From positions 736,969 to 800,968 of the forward strand of contig NW_006767434.1 of NCBI RefSeq assembly GCF_000264995.1: a stretch of DNA of 64,000 bases, in the 5' to 3' direction. The translations under genes were made by a program, and so were the position numbers. The stretch comes from Punctularia strigosozonata HHB-11173 SS5. Taxonomy: Eukaryota; Basidiomycota; Agaricomycetes; Corticiales; Punctulariaceae. This document shows positions 35,846-46,454 of this stretch, piece after piece (position 1 is the first letter of the stretch; each line of letters starts with the position of its first letter). The notes beneath the pieces are model-generated. The model made no database searches, was not told the origin of the DNA, and saw only the letters and a program-made list of their open reading frames with translations.

Positions 35846-38800
35846 CTAGGATATGGTAGAATGTTTCTTGAGTGCCTCACGACGTGGTGGTGGCGAAGAC
35901 GTTCGAGGGGGCTGCAATGGTTCCAAGACGGATTTGTCCTGAAACCGTAGTAAACCGTATAATGACGCAATTTGGTCACCCTTCTGCTCAAGGATATCGA
36001 TGACTTCGCGGAGATGCTGGGCAAGCATATTTCGCTTGGCTGAATTGGAGGCAGCGTCCATGATGGCGTATTGCTCCGCTAATTCGATGTAGATGCTGCA
36101 TGCGGGTCTTCAGTACGAGAGGAGGATGTAAAAAATCAGTGGACTGACCCTTTATAATGCGTGAAGTCATCTTCCAGCTCCCTGAGGACACGCGCAAGCA
36201 CTGTCTGAGGAGGATGCGCTGAGGAAGGCTCGGAGCTGGCGGCATGATAGCGGCTGCCTTGATAATCAAACTTCCTACTTTTGAGCCAGATAGGCAGATC
36301 GCCATCCGTGGTCTGCGCTTTGTTAGGGCGATTACACACGGTGCAGGTCTTTGCGTCGTGCTCTGGGGCGGACAAGAACATCTGCTCGACTCGTGAACCT
36401 CGAATTTCTGGGTAAGCTGCCGATGATTGGGGTTCCACGCCCTGGCACTGGCTTGGCCGAGACAATCCAGCTTGCCTAGACGCATGCGCAGGGGTCGGAG
36501 CAGCAGGACGGGGGACAGGAGACGGCGAACCGATACGAGGAGACGCAGCAGGCGATCTACGGGTGGTTGTGTCCCGATGGCTTGACACGGATGTATTTGG
36601 GCTGCCCCTTCGGGATGTGCAGGCGGATCCACCCCTAGACACTGAACGTTCGGCACGTTCGGAGCGTCTTGAACTGATTTCTCCGGAGATCTGCTCAAGC
36701 TCTTCCGAGTTGAGGTAAGGACGGCTGACAACTGGATTTGACTCTGATGCCATAGTGGCCGCATCAGTCCGTGACGTCTTGTCCGCGATGTGAGGCAGCT
36801 GTATTGACGGCGACGGCGAGGGAGTGGCGATTGACATGGACATGGAGGCTGTGTCCTCCTCCTCCTCCTCCTTGTTGGAAACATCATGTTCCGGTCGATA
36901 CGACGTGTCGACCTCGACCACGCCAGGGTCCTCGCTTTTTGCATCAAGCGCATCAAAGCCCTCGGATATATCACCGTCATCGGAGCCGCTCTCGCTGTCG
37001 ATCCCGTCGCGTCGCCGCTCTCTCAGACCCTCCTCGACAACGTTTCTCAGCACCTCGACTTCACCACTCAGTCGTTCGACCTCCATCTTGAGCAACTCTA
37101 CGTCACCCAGCTGCATCTTCATGGCCCGTCGGTCGCGAATGTCTGCTTCTTGTGCAAGCCGTAGCTCGGTAAGAAGATGCTGATGAGACGCCAGCTCGGA
37201 AGTCAACCGAGCGAGGTGGGTTCGGAGCGTTGAGGTTAAGGCTTCCAACGCTGAGGAAACGTGTCAAATGCTGTGTGTGGACCTTCCATGGCGAAGAGAT
37301 TCACCTTTTTTCTCCTCGACTACCTCTCGATATCTAGCATCCCCAAAGGCATCTTCGTCCATCGCCATTCTAACATGCTTACCCTTTTGCTGGCCGGGCT
37401 CTGGCCTGATTGGGTCCATCTCCCTCGCGGTGCGTCGTTGCCTGTGCTGCTCATGGTCCATGCCCTGATCCGCTTTCTCCCTTTCAAGCACCCTCGTGCG
37501 TTCCTTTGCCACCTCACCTTTACAACGATCCAGCTCCAGCTCCAGCTCTCTAACGCGGCGTCTTGATATGCCATTCTCCTGTTCGAGTCGGGAGAGTTTA
37601 GCTTGTACATGATTAAGACTCGCGATGAGTCGCGCTAGAAGGAAGAAATCTGTCAGCCGAGCCATCGGTGTCAGATCGTAAATCTACCTTGTTCCTCATT
37701 TGGCTTGTCATGAGGATACGGCTTGTAGGTATGGGTGGGCCTGGCAGGTGTGGCAACCGCGCTCGTTAGACCAGTCACATCGGGCAACTGGATCGGCCGC
37801 GACTGAAACCCGGATGCCTCTGCGGAGGCGTTGGGAATGTGCAGCTTCGTTCTCTCGTGCGTACGGCCATCCTTTAAGCGAGGGAGTTGATTTTCCTGGA
37901 GCTCATCAAGAGTGTCAGGTTGCAACAGCGCCCGCTTATCCTCTGGAGAGTCCCTGCGTGGCTTCTTCCTACTGGGGCGACGTTCGGCGGTGCTCTGCAC
38001 CGGAGCTGCAGTGCTCGATGCATCTCCTATATCCCGCGCAAGCCCGCGGGCCATGCTCGTGAACAGTGATCGTCCTGCTGACGATCCTGGCGTAGGAGGT
38101 TGTACCTGCACTTCCGGGGCTCGCCAGTCGTGAGACGGTACGTCGGAAGCGACAGATTGCTTGCCATGCCCATGAGAGCTTTTTGCCGCGCCGAGTTTCT
38201 CTTTCGGCTTGGAAGTAGGATCAGGTTCAAGGTAGGATAGGGAGGGCGGGGATGGCGGATGTATCGACGATTGGAGATGCGGCATTGATGGGATAGGGGC
38301 GTGGGTTTTGTGCTGGTCTGGCGGTACTTCAGAGTGTTTACTAGTATGCGTGGCCTCATGCCTCAATCGCGAGGGAACCCTCGCCTCCAGCTTGGGAGAG
38401 TACATTCCCGGATTGTTCCGCGGTCGCTTGGGCGAGAAATCAACACGCTTTAGGGCATCGGACAACTTCGGTCTAGGGCTATTTCGCCCAGACGAGGATG
38501 AGGATGAGGACTCGCCGGAGGATAATGGTGATCGGACAGGGGATATGTTGGCGACGGCGGGAATGAACATAGCAGATTGTTCTTCGGAAAATTTGGGTGA
38601 CCGCAGTGCAGCAAGGGAGGGAGGTGTCGCAAGACCAGCGCGACCTGAAGCAAGCACCTGGTCAAGTTCCGCGGTGTCGTCTACTACCAGTGGGTCGAAC
38701 GTGATGGTAGAGGGGTGCTGGAGAGCTACGCGTCAAGCATATGGCGTGCGACGATGGAAAGATCAACGCACCGGGTATTTACGCGATGAAACATCTTCCA

Positions 38801-39260
38801 AAACACTGAACCTGGTGTTCGTCCCGGCGATGATCCCGTCAAGCGGTCGCTCGGGGTCATATTCTGCACCACTCATGCTGATATCTCTGCGACGAGCCCC
38901 TGGTCCATTTAGGCCCGCAGTAAGGGTGACCACGCTGGCGTGGTGGGCCGCCGTGGACATTGTTTCGCCGCCAGTGTAAACCCGGACAGCGGGATCATCA
39001 TCCAGCGAACGATAGCTCCAGCGGTGAGCTAGGCTCGGACCGTCAGAGTCTTCCGCTCGATACTCTATGCTGGTGAATTGGTCCGCGATGCCCCTGGAAT
39101 GGTCAAGGTGCCTGGGATACTCGACGTCGGATGCATCGGAGAGGTGAAGGTCGCTAAGGGCTACGCTTTGGAGATTATGCTCGAGCAGGATCCGGTGTTT
39201 CTCTTGCTCGTCGCCATGAATGCTGAGCTCGAGTGAGTGACTGGTGCGGTGCCGTCCCAT
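35846..39260 (-). CDS. Spindle-pole-body protein with Cep57/Ppc89-type C-terminus
   Basis: Large, mostly disordered and coiled-coil protein. The Met at 39260 (MGRHRTSHSLELSIHGDEQE) starts exon 1. A long Ser/Pro-rich region follows (SSGESSSSSSSGRNSPRPKL, LSDALKRVDFSPKRPRNN). Coiled coils read LNHVQAKLSRLEQENGISRR, RVRELELELDRCKGEVAKER and VERLSGEVEVLRNVVEEGLR. A Cys pair CTVCNR lies in a conserved stretch. The C-terminus carries the diagnostic block LARVLRELEDDFTHYKG, SIYIELAEQYAIMDAASN and AKRNMLAQHLREVIDILEQK, ending GDQIASLYGLLRF and ...KKHSTIS. This matches the microtubule-binding domain shared by Cep57 and fission yeast Ppc89. About five introns. The protein is near 1,000 residues. A TATA-like CTATATAAAT lies near 39,447 upstream. 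Confidence 0.82.
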
Positions 39261-39511
39261 CACGGCTAGTCGAAAATGCAAGGGAGAGAGGTGTCGCGGG
39301 GAGAAGTGATAGACTAAGGACGGCTACGACCGGTCACGCAAAGACAAACCAGGTCACATTTCAACGTCGCGTCCCGTCACGTGAATCGTCCGAATGCGAC
39401 GCTCGCTGCGACAACGATGCGTCACATATTATTGCGAAATACGCCTATATAAATGGAGAACAACCCCTCAGAGATAACGGAGTAAACAACTGTCCTCTAC
39501 TAGCGGATCAT

Positions 39512-42500
39512 CTACGCCTTGTGTCGCTTTCTACTCCCTGCACCATCCTCGTCCGCTCGCTTGCTTTTCAGGCCCAACGTGCGCATGTGCTCCTTCCTCT
39601 TCTCCTTCTCCTTCTCCTCCCTTTTGGCCTCCTCCTTCGCCTCCTTCCTCTTGTGCTCAGCCTTCCGTTCGTCCTGCTTCTGTCTCCGCCGTGCTACTTG
39701 GTCTTTGCGCAGCGCGCGAACCTGTTGCAGTAGCGCAATGGCCTTTTTCTCCTCCGGCTCGAGGACAACTGCACGCTTTTGCAGATATGTCTGCTTGCCT
39801 TGCGGCTTTTGGATCTTGGGTTTGGACGCATACGGAAGAGCAGCCTGAAGCTTCTTGGGAACTTTCAAGGTGTTGAAACGGCGCTCCGGACGCAGAACTG
39901 GCTTGTAGGTGGAGTTCAGGTTGGCAGGCGTCTTGAGGCCTTCCTCGCGTCGAATCTGTCCGGTAAGGCGCATGCCTGTCCATTGGCTCTTATCCGCAAG
40001 CAGGAGTGACGTCACGGGGTTGTAGAATTTTCGTGGCTGAATCGAATACCATGCCCGGAGAAATATCAAATCTGTGAACCATCAGCGAGAGTTGGGCTAC
40101 CGGATAGCTAGACTCACCGCTCATGAGCACCTTGTCCTCGAAAGTCGCTCTGAAGCATCCTTCCGGCTTAGGCAACGCCTTCTTGATCTGACCTCGAATG
40201 CCGGAGACTGTTCGAATGTTCGCACCCTCGAATTTGGCAACCTCCAGTGCGCTGTTGAACATATCTTTCACGAAGGCGGTATTTTTGAAAATCTTATAAG
40301 GGACGCCCGTAAGCTTCACTTTCTTGACAATCTTGACGGAACGGTCTATATCAAGCACGACGCCGGTCGCCGCAACTCGGAAGGCGGCGGTGTCGTTACT
40401 CAAGGTATTGAATGCGCAGAAGCCAGTGTTGGGTAGAGCGACCGGTCCATAGAACGTTGCGTAACAATGCATATGCTCCGGCGTATACTTGAGCATCCGC
40501 ATGCGAATGGAGTGGTCGTCCAAAGCGTAGATGGGCACGGTTTGGAACCTGCGCCAACCTAGCGAGAGGATGATGGGATCGTTTGTCTTGAGGGTCTTCG
40601 CGTGCCATCGATGCCTCTTGATCCTGACCTGCACAAAGCCGAATCGTTCCTCGGCAGGGAGTAGCCCACCGACGATGACGGGAACCAAGGGGTCGAAGTT
40701 CTCGACCAATTCGCAGGGTACATCCCGGATCTCGAGACGCACGTAGCTTCCGGGCCTGTAGCCTTCGACCATCGCACGCGATTGCGCATCGAGACCTCTG
40801 AACTCGTCGATGTTGAGGCGCTGCTGCTGGGCCATCTCCTCCTTAGCCTCGTCGTAGAAATCCATCTTCGACGCTTCCGGGTCATCGTACTGCTCGTCGA
40901 ACTTGCGCTTGAGTGCCTCCTTCTTCGCGGCCAAAGCCTGGACGCGATCGGTAGTAGCTGGGGAGGCCAGAGGTGGCCGACCGTCCCCGTTCACAGCCTC
41001 GAGATCCTCAAAATCGCCAGCCTCCAGGTCCTCGTAGTTCTCCTTGCCTGTGTTGACATCCCCGTCTGCAGTCCCGCTTCCACCGGTGATAAACAGATGT
41101 CGTATGGAATCCAATACACCCTCGTCCTCCCATGCCTGTAGTCGGTCCTCATCCGGTTGTTCCTTTGTCATATCCGCGCCTTCATCGTGTTCGACGTCCT
41201 TTGGGACGGTGAAGAAATCATCCTCGTCCTCCGGTGAGCCGGCCTCCGCGGCTAGGCGGTCTCGATGGAGAATTTGCACAGGCGTGAGGGTGGTACTGTA
41301 GATAAGTTTGGTCCAGTCCTTGGCCGCCTTCCGGGATTGCTCCTCAAATGCCTCCTGGGCCTTCTTGGCAAGGTTCGACTTCCACTGAGGAATCGTCTCT
41401 TCACGTTGAAGGTCACCATCGACTTCTATCCCAGATGACAACGATGGTCGTTGCGCGTTGTAGTCGTCCGCAGACACGCCGATGACACGATCGGCGCTAC
41501 CGTCATCGTCGTCCAGCTCCGAATCCGTATCGGCAAAGATGGCGCCAGGTTTTTCGGAATATGCCTTGGGGTCCACTGGTACTCGCCGACCTGATCTCTG
41601 CAGGGTGCGCCCGGGAGCTTGGATCTTTTCCTCGTCCTCATCCTCGTCGACATGTACGTCCATTTTCAAGTCATCCTCATAACCCATTTCATCTTCGCTA
41701 TCCGGATGATCATCGTCAAAGGCTTGGTCATCCGAACTCGCCACGGACCCATCTTCGTACACTTCGCTCTCGGTCTCTTCAGCTCCCTCGTCACTGGTCC
41801 GCCCTAGTCCCAGGTGGATGGGTTTTGACGAAGACCCAAGCAGCCTGACCCTCTGACTGGCAACCGCATCCTCCAAGGTTGCGCTCATATCCTGCAAGTC
41901 CATCACCATCTGCTCACCCTCTCCTCTCATCTCACCCTGCTGGCCCGCCTCCCTGCTCCGCGTAAAGTTCCCCGGAACGTTGATCCACACGGCGTCCTTA
42001 TCGTACAGCATGCCTCCAACGTCGCTCATCGGTGCGTGTACAATCAACTTTTTCTTCTCGCTCAGCTTCCGCCTCTTCTCCTGATCGGGGTCCATGCTAG
42101 GCAAGGGGCAGGGATCACCAAGAATGGACGCCGAATATACGGATAAATCTCCAGCTCCCGGGATGTGAACCATCTGCCCACCCTTGAGGTTCGTGCCACG
42201 CAGGTAGCCGTAAAGCGTGATCCGCCTGTCGCACTTGCCGCCACTAGACCTGATTTCTTCTCTGGGCGTCAGGTCCTCCATGCGGTCGACGAGGAGATAA
42301 GGATGTTGGTTGCGGAAGACTAGAGGACGGAATTTCATCACACTGATGAACCGGGACAGATTAAGGATTTCGGCGTCGGGGTAACGCCCATTGAGGACAC
42401 CCGAGAGGTAGAATAGCTTTGCCCCTTGGTAAATCTCCGTCCAAAACCGTTTCTTCAATGCCTTCTTGGTGGCTTTTAGGATGGCGGATTTCTTGATGAG

Positions 42501-43127
42501 ATCAAGGTGGGTGAGAATGCCGATGACTTTCGGAAAACCGTGTGATTGAAGGATGTTTAGAAATTCGAACGTTTCCTGAAAACGTACTCGGCAGGAATTC
42601 CTGACCCAATGAGAAGCAGACGTACCATCTCAAAGCCGAATGAACCGTCTATCATCAAGAGAACCAAGTCTGCAACCTTTCCAATATCAATCATTGAGTT
42701 CAGGTCGTTGTTGCACTCGATGAAGGTGAGCCTGCGTTTCTTGCCGCTGACGACTGTGATTGGACCTTTGATCTCATTCAATGTTTGCTTCGTATACCGC
42801 CGTACGAGAGATTTCACTAGGGTCGATTTGCCTACGCCAGGGGGTCCCACTACAGCGACAATAACAGGGGGAGGTTGATCCTGAGGGGTACGATCGACAA
42901 GTGGTACATGCAGGCGACTTTGGTCACGCTCAGCGTTCCGTCTTCCTTGTTTTTCGGCTCTTCTACCAGACCTAGGAGCGAACGCCTACGGAGGCTAAGA
43001 AGCTAGAAGAAGTTGTTTTTTTAGGACTCACCTTCTCGTTGAAACCCTGGTTCTTCTCTTTCTTTGCCTTTTTCTCGGCCTTGGAACCCGACTGGGCTGG
43101 CCTATGGGCCTTGTGTGATTGATCCAT
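39512..43127 (-). CDS. BMS1: Ribosome biogenesis GTPase Bms1
   Basis: Nucleolar GTPase of the small-subunit processome that, with Rcl1, drives 18S rRNA maturation. The start at 43127 gives [20 protein letters not shown]. The GTPase P-loop is [20 protein letters not shown], followed by [34 protein letters not shown] and [20 protein letters not shown]. Then [18 protein letters not shown] and the Bms1-specific [21 protein letters not shown] long acidic middle ([15 protein letters not shown] and similar) precedes the Rcl1-binding type C-terminal half: [40 protein letters not shown] and [20 protein letters not shown]. The tail is strongly basic ([20 protein letters not shown]) and ends GSRKRHKA at 39512. 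About six introns, about 1,130 residues, intact. A Harbinger element sits about 160 bp upstream. Confidence 0.96.
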
Positions 43128-43289
43128 GGCTTGGGCGACGATGGCTTGCGAGCCGATCCCTAGGCTTAGGCTATGCCTGCGGAGAATTTGACTTGATCGC
43201 GTTTCTGAGGCAAAGCGAGGTACGAGCGGTGGCGTGAGAAAACAGTCTATGGCGGGGCGGACGACGCCGAGCGCGAGGTTTAGGCGCTA

Positions 43290-43333
43290 CGGTACACGGC
43301 CTGACTCAGCAGAATCACCCGCCTTTGCGACTC
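43290..43333 (+). repeat. Left terminal inverted repeat of the Harbinger element
   Basis: Begins CGGTACACGGCCTGACTCAG and ends GCCTTTGCGACTC. It pairs with the reverse complement of 46268-46310, differing at the CGGCC/GGGG segment and two further bases. Immediately inside it lies the 14-bp string TGGCCGGATCATGC. Confidence 0.9.
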
Positions 43334-43468
43334 TGGCCGGATCATGCGCGTGGGAGAATCAGGTGGGGCTGTCTCGGGGATGACTCCGGTGGCTCCCCAG
43401 TACCGCGCAATCGTGATCGTGCAGCCATCTCCACCATACTCTTTCTTGCCGCACTGTATATAATCAAC

Positions 43469-44817
43469 ATGGCTCGCAATAACATACAGACCGCCAAGTA
43501 TAAGGCCATCGCACGAAAGAAGTCATTCATCATCCGGCTCACAGCAGCCTGTGCATCGGCTGCTCTGTTGTACGCCCGGCATCGGCTTGTTTGTGAGCCT
43601 TGGCACAATTCAATCCTCACCGGACAGAAGTGGGTAGAGGAACTCCTAGATGGTCATTATGCTCGGATGCATGCGGTGCTCGGGATGCACAAGCATGTGT
43701 TCCTCAAACTTGGTACCGAGTTGGAGGAACATGTTGGGTTCACCCGATCCAAGCATGTCTCTTCTCAAGAATCACTTGCAATATTTCTCTATCAGGCCGT
43801 AACAAATGATACTACTCGTGTTACTGCAGAGAGGTTTTAGAGAAGTGGAGATACGATATCACGGTACGCCTCTAATTGTGAACCAGTGATCCACAGCTGA
43901 TACCATCCCGGCAGGCATTTTCACCGTGTCCTCCGTACCATCACATCTCCACGTTTCCTTCAGGCATACATGCGTCCTCCATCCAGAGGCACCCCTGTTT
44001 CTCGCAAGGTACTCGACAATCCCAAGTTCAATCCTTGGTTTCGTGATGCACTTGGTGCAATTGATGGAGGCCATATAGAAGAGCTACCATCGGCGGAGGA
44101 GAAACCGCGATACCGGGACAAAAATGGACAGATTTCGCAGAGTATCCTTGCCTGCTGTGATTTCGAGGGGTTATACCAGTATATACTTGCAGGCTGGGAA
44201 GGAAGTGCCTCCAACGGTCAAGTTTTCAACTCTGCGCGTGCTACGTCCCTTGCAATTCCTCCAGGCCGCTACTATATTGGTGATGCGGGCTATGCAGCAT
44301 GCAATTCAGTATTAGTACCATATCGTGGCTCACGATACCATTTGAGGGAGTGGGGAATAGCTGGAGAAAGGTCAGCAGGCATCGTACAATTTCATGTCTA
44401 CAAATATTTATGCCATAGAATAGACCAAAGAACAAGAAGGAGCTATTTAACCTACGCCATGCGCAGCTTTGGAACATCATAGAACGTACATTTGGTGTCA
44501 CCAAACGGAAGTTCAAGATATTCCGACAAGCAACTGGCTACGGTCCTGCCGTCCATAGCCGGATCATTGTTGCAATTGCGGTACTACATAACTTCATCCG
44601 AGTCCATGACCCCGATAATGCCCTCGAGCTCAACGAAGGATTCTCGGAGGAGAACCAAGCAGATGATGACTCTTTGCAACCCAATGTAGCTCATCTTGCA
44701 TACCAGATTACTCGGGAGGAAACAAGGAGGGCAGAAGCGTTCCGAGATCACATTGCACAAGAAATGTGGGAGGCATATTGTATTGAGACAGAGAGGAGGC
44801 GCCAACGTAGACGCTGA
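43469..44817 (+). CDS. Harbinger (DDE_4) transposase with one premature stop
   Basis: Nuclease-type transposase related to HARBI1. The Met at 43469 gives MARNNIQTAKYKAIARKKSF; the frame is also open to 43325. Exon 1 has WHNSILTGQKWVEELLDGHY and ESLAIFLYQAVTNDTTRVTA. A TAG at 43838-43840 interrupts AERF-stop-RSGDTIS, where relatives usually have FQRSG, so CAG to TAG is likely. An intron (about 43,863-43,913) joins ISR to HFHRVLRTITSPRFLQAYMR. The catalytic acids are in GAIDGGHI (D), YIGDAGYAACNSV (D) and NIIERTFGVTKRKFKIF (E). A second intron (about 44,370-44,425) joins GIAGER to PKNKKELFNLRHAQLW. The end RRRQRRR has its stop at 44815-44817. Apart from the TAG, all expected parts are present. 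Confidence 0.88.
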
Positions 44818-44831
44818 TTGATGTTATTTAT

Positions 44832-46095
44832 CTATGACAAACATGCTATCTCTAATTCCAACCAAATCTTCCGCGCACCGAGTCGATCTGAAGGAAACCG
44901 AGGGTACTCGTCAGCAAGGTCTGTCCTGCTAAAAATCTTCGTTGCCATGGCATAGTCACGTTCCGATAACTCCTTTCTCTCTGCCTCCACAAACACGGAC
45001 CATGCTTGCTTCCTACGCATTGGCGACACGGCGAGGGTACTGGCAGAGTTGCAATTGTCACGTCCAATAACGGTAACAAGATCGCGGATTGAGTTCGACA
45101 TGTCCTGAAGCGCAGCTGCCCCTGAGACACGTCCCCTGTGTTTACCGTTGTTCGATTCGTGTGTCCTCGCCATAGATCTCGCCCACTTCGGAGTATGCTA
45201 GTGATTGTTGTTGTTAGCGTAGATCTAGGAATAGGTAGACAACATACCTGAGCTTCCGCAGACACGTCATCATGGTTGCTATCCTTGTCGTTGTCCTTTG
45301 TAGCCGTAGTTGATGTTGAGTAATGCCGCACTCGTTTGTGTCGTGGATGAACCGCGCTCTCTTGGGACGGAGAGCGTTCGCAATCCAGAGAACTGGGTGA
45401 CTCCGATATGCCAACGGTGGTTGTCCAACTACTCACATCAAGCTGGGACAGGCCTTCTTCCATCGTGCTTGCAGATTCGCCATCAAATTGTGACTGCGTT
45501 GACACAGATTCCACATTGTGATCAACGGACATGTTCAAAAATGCATGTTCGCCCGTTGCGGTGACTGAGTCGACGAGCATGGCCATCTCGTTGAATAACG
45601 GGAAGGGCTTTTCCCGGAATTTACGTGCCCAATCACGAGTCTAGGGTAAAATAAGTATGAAAACCTTCCGGAGATGTAACATACGTACCTCTATGATCGT
45701 GTCCCAGACCTGATCTTCCGCAACTACCCTCTTGCGTACTGAGTCCCAACCCATCCCTGTGAGTGACAATAGCTCTCGAACATGCCTATAGTCCATTTTC
45801 AACTGTTGCATATCAGTCATAGTTCATCCCAATGAGACAAAATACGTACACGGCGGAAACGGCTTTGACACTGCTCCGGTGACTTGGGCTTGCCGCCAGC
45901 GTCAGCGATGGTCTTACTGGCTGCTTTCCAAGCCTCAGCCTTCCAGCCGGAGTCTGCCTGCCATCCTTGTCGCTGAGACTCGAGGAGGGAATTAACTAGT
46001 TCAGCATCATTGGAGGAAGTCCACTGGCATTGTCAGCCTTGCAGCTTTGTCCCTCCTCCGCTCTCAGATTCACATTCTGCGCTGTTCTTGGGCAT
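44832..46095 (-). CDS. Harbinger partner protein, Myb/SANT-like, with one premature stop
   Basis: PIF/Harbinger elements encode a second protein that binds DNA and helps import the transposase. The Met at 46095 gives MPKNSAECESESGGGTKLQG, followed in frame by a TGA at 46033-46035 and then QCQWTSSNDAELVNSLLESQ. The SANT-like region continues GWKAEAWKAASKTIADAGGK, SPEQCQSRFRR and, after an intron, LKMDYRHVRELLSLTGMGWD. Later exons give RDWARKFREKPFPLFNEMAM, a Ser/Thr-rich middle and a C-terminal SPMRRKQAWSVFVEAERKEL, ending LEIACLS at 44832. A one-base C-to-T change (CGA to TGA) would explain the stop. About four introns. It sits tail to tail with the transposase. Confidence 0.8.
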
Positions 46096-46267
46096 AAACT
46101 AGCCTGGTTGTTTCCAGAAGTAGGTATGTCCTGAGTTGAAGGGAAAACAGCAGTATCCAGAGATTGAAGAGACGTGGCGTGCAGCGCACACCGCGTCGAC
46201 GTGCACTGAACAGATTACCTGATCTTGTGTTTTGGCCGGATCATGCTCTTACTAAAGAAGGAAATTT

Positions 46268-46310
46268 GAGTCGCAAAGGCAGGTGATTTTGCTGAGTCAC
46301 CCCTGTACCG
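46268..46310 (-). repeat. Right terminal inverted repeat of the Harbinger element
   Basis: Read on the minus strand it begins CGGTACAGGGGTGACTCAGC and ends GCCTTTGCGACTC, matching the left end. It is followed outside by TA. Confidence 0.9.
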
Positions 46311-46454
46311 TACAGCACCTTAGAGTTCTCCCCCACGCTCCAAGCTGCCGAGCCCCTTCGGTCCCTGAATTTTCTGTTCATCAATCTGGAATCCAATATT
46401 GCGTCCCCTTTCCTCTGTGTTCAGCCCAGAGCAAGCTGACCGTCAGAAGAAAGA

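Larger units (their letters stand above)
43290..46310. mobile_element. PIF/Harbinger DNA transposon, nearly complete
   Basis: The element is about 3.02 kb. Imperfect terminal inverted repeats of 43-44 bp lie at 43290-43333 and 46268-46310. Both start CGGTACA and share TGACTCAGCA...AATCACC, then GCCTTTGCGACTC, with one indel and a handful of mismatches. TA flanks both ends (43288-43289 and 46311-46312), in line with the short TA-containing target sites of this superfamily. Inside are a DDE transposase gene (+) and a Myb/SANT-like gene (-), convergent with stops 14 bp apart, the classic two-gene PIF/Harbinger layout. Each gene has one premature stop, so this copy is probably not autonomous, but it is young: frames and ends are otherwise intact. 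It inserted in the upstream region of BMS1. Confidence 0.9.

Noticed and set aside
35362-39733. Plus-strand frames opposite the Ppc89-type gene
   Set aside because: They lie antisense to a coherent, spliced protein with a diagnostic C-terminal domain and have no motif of their own.
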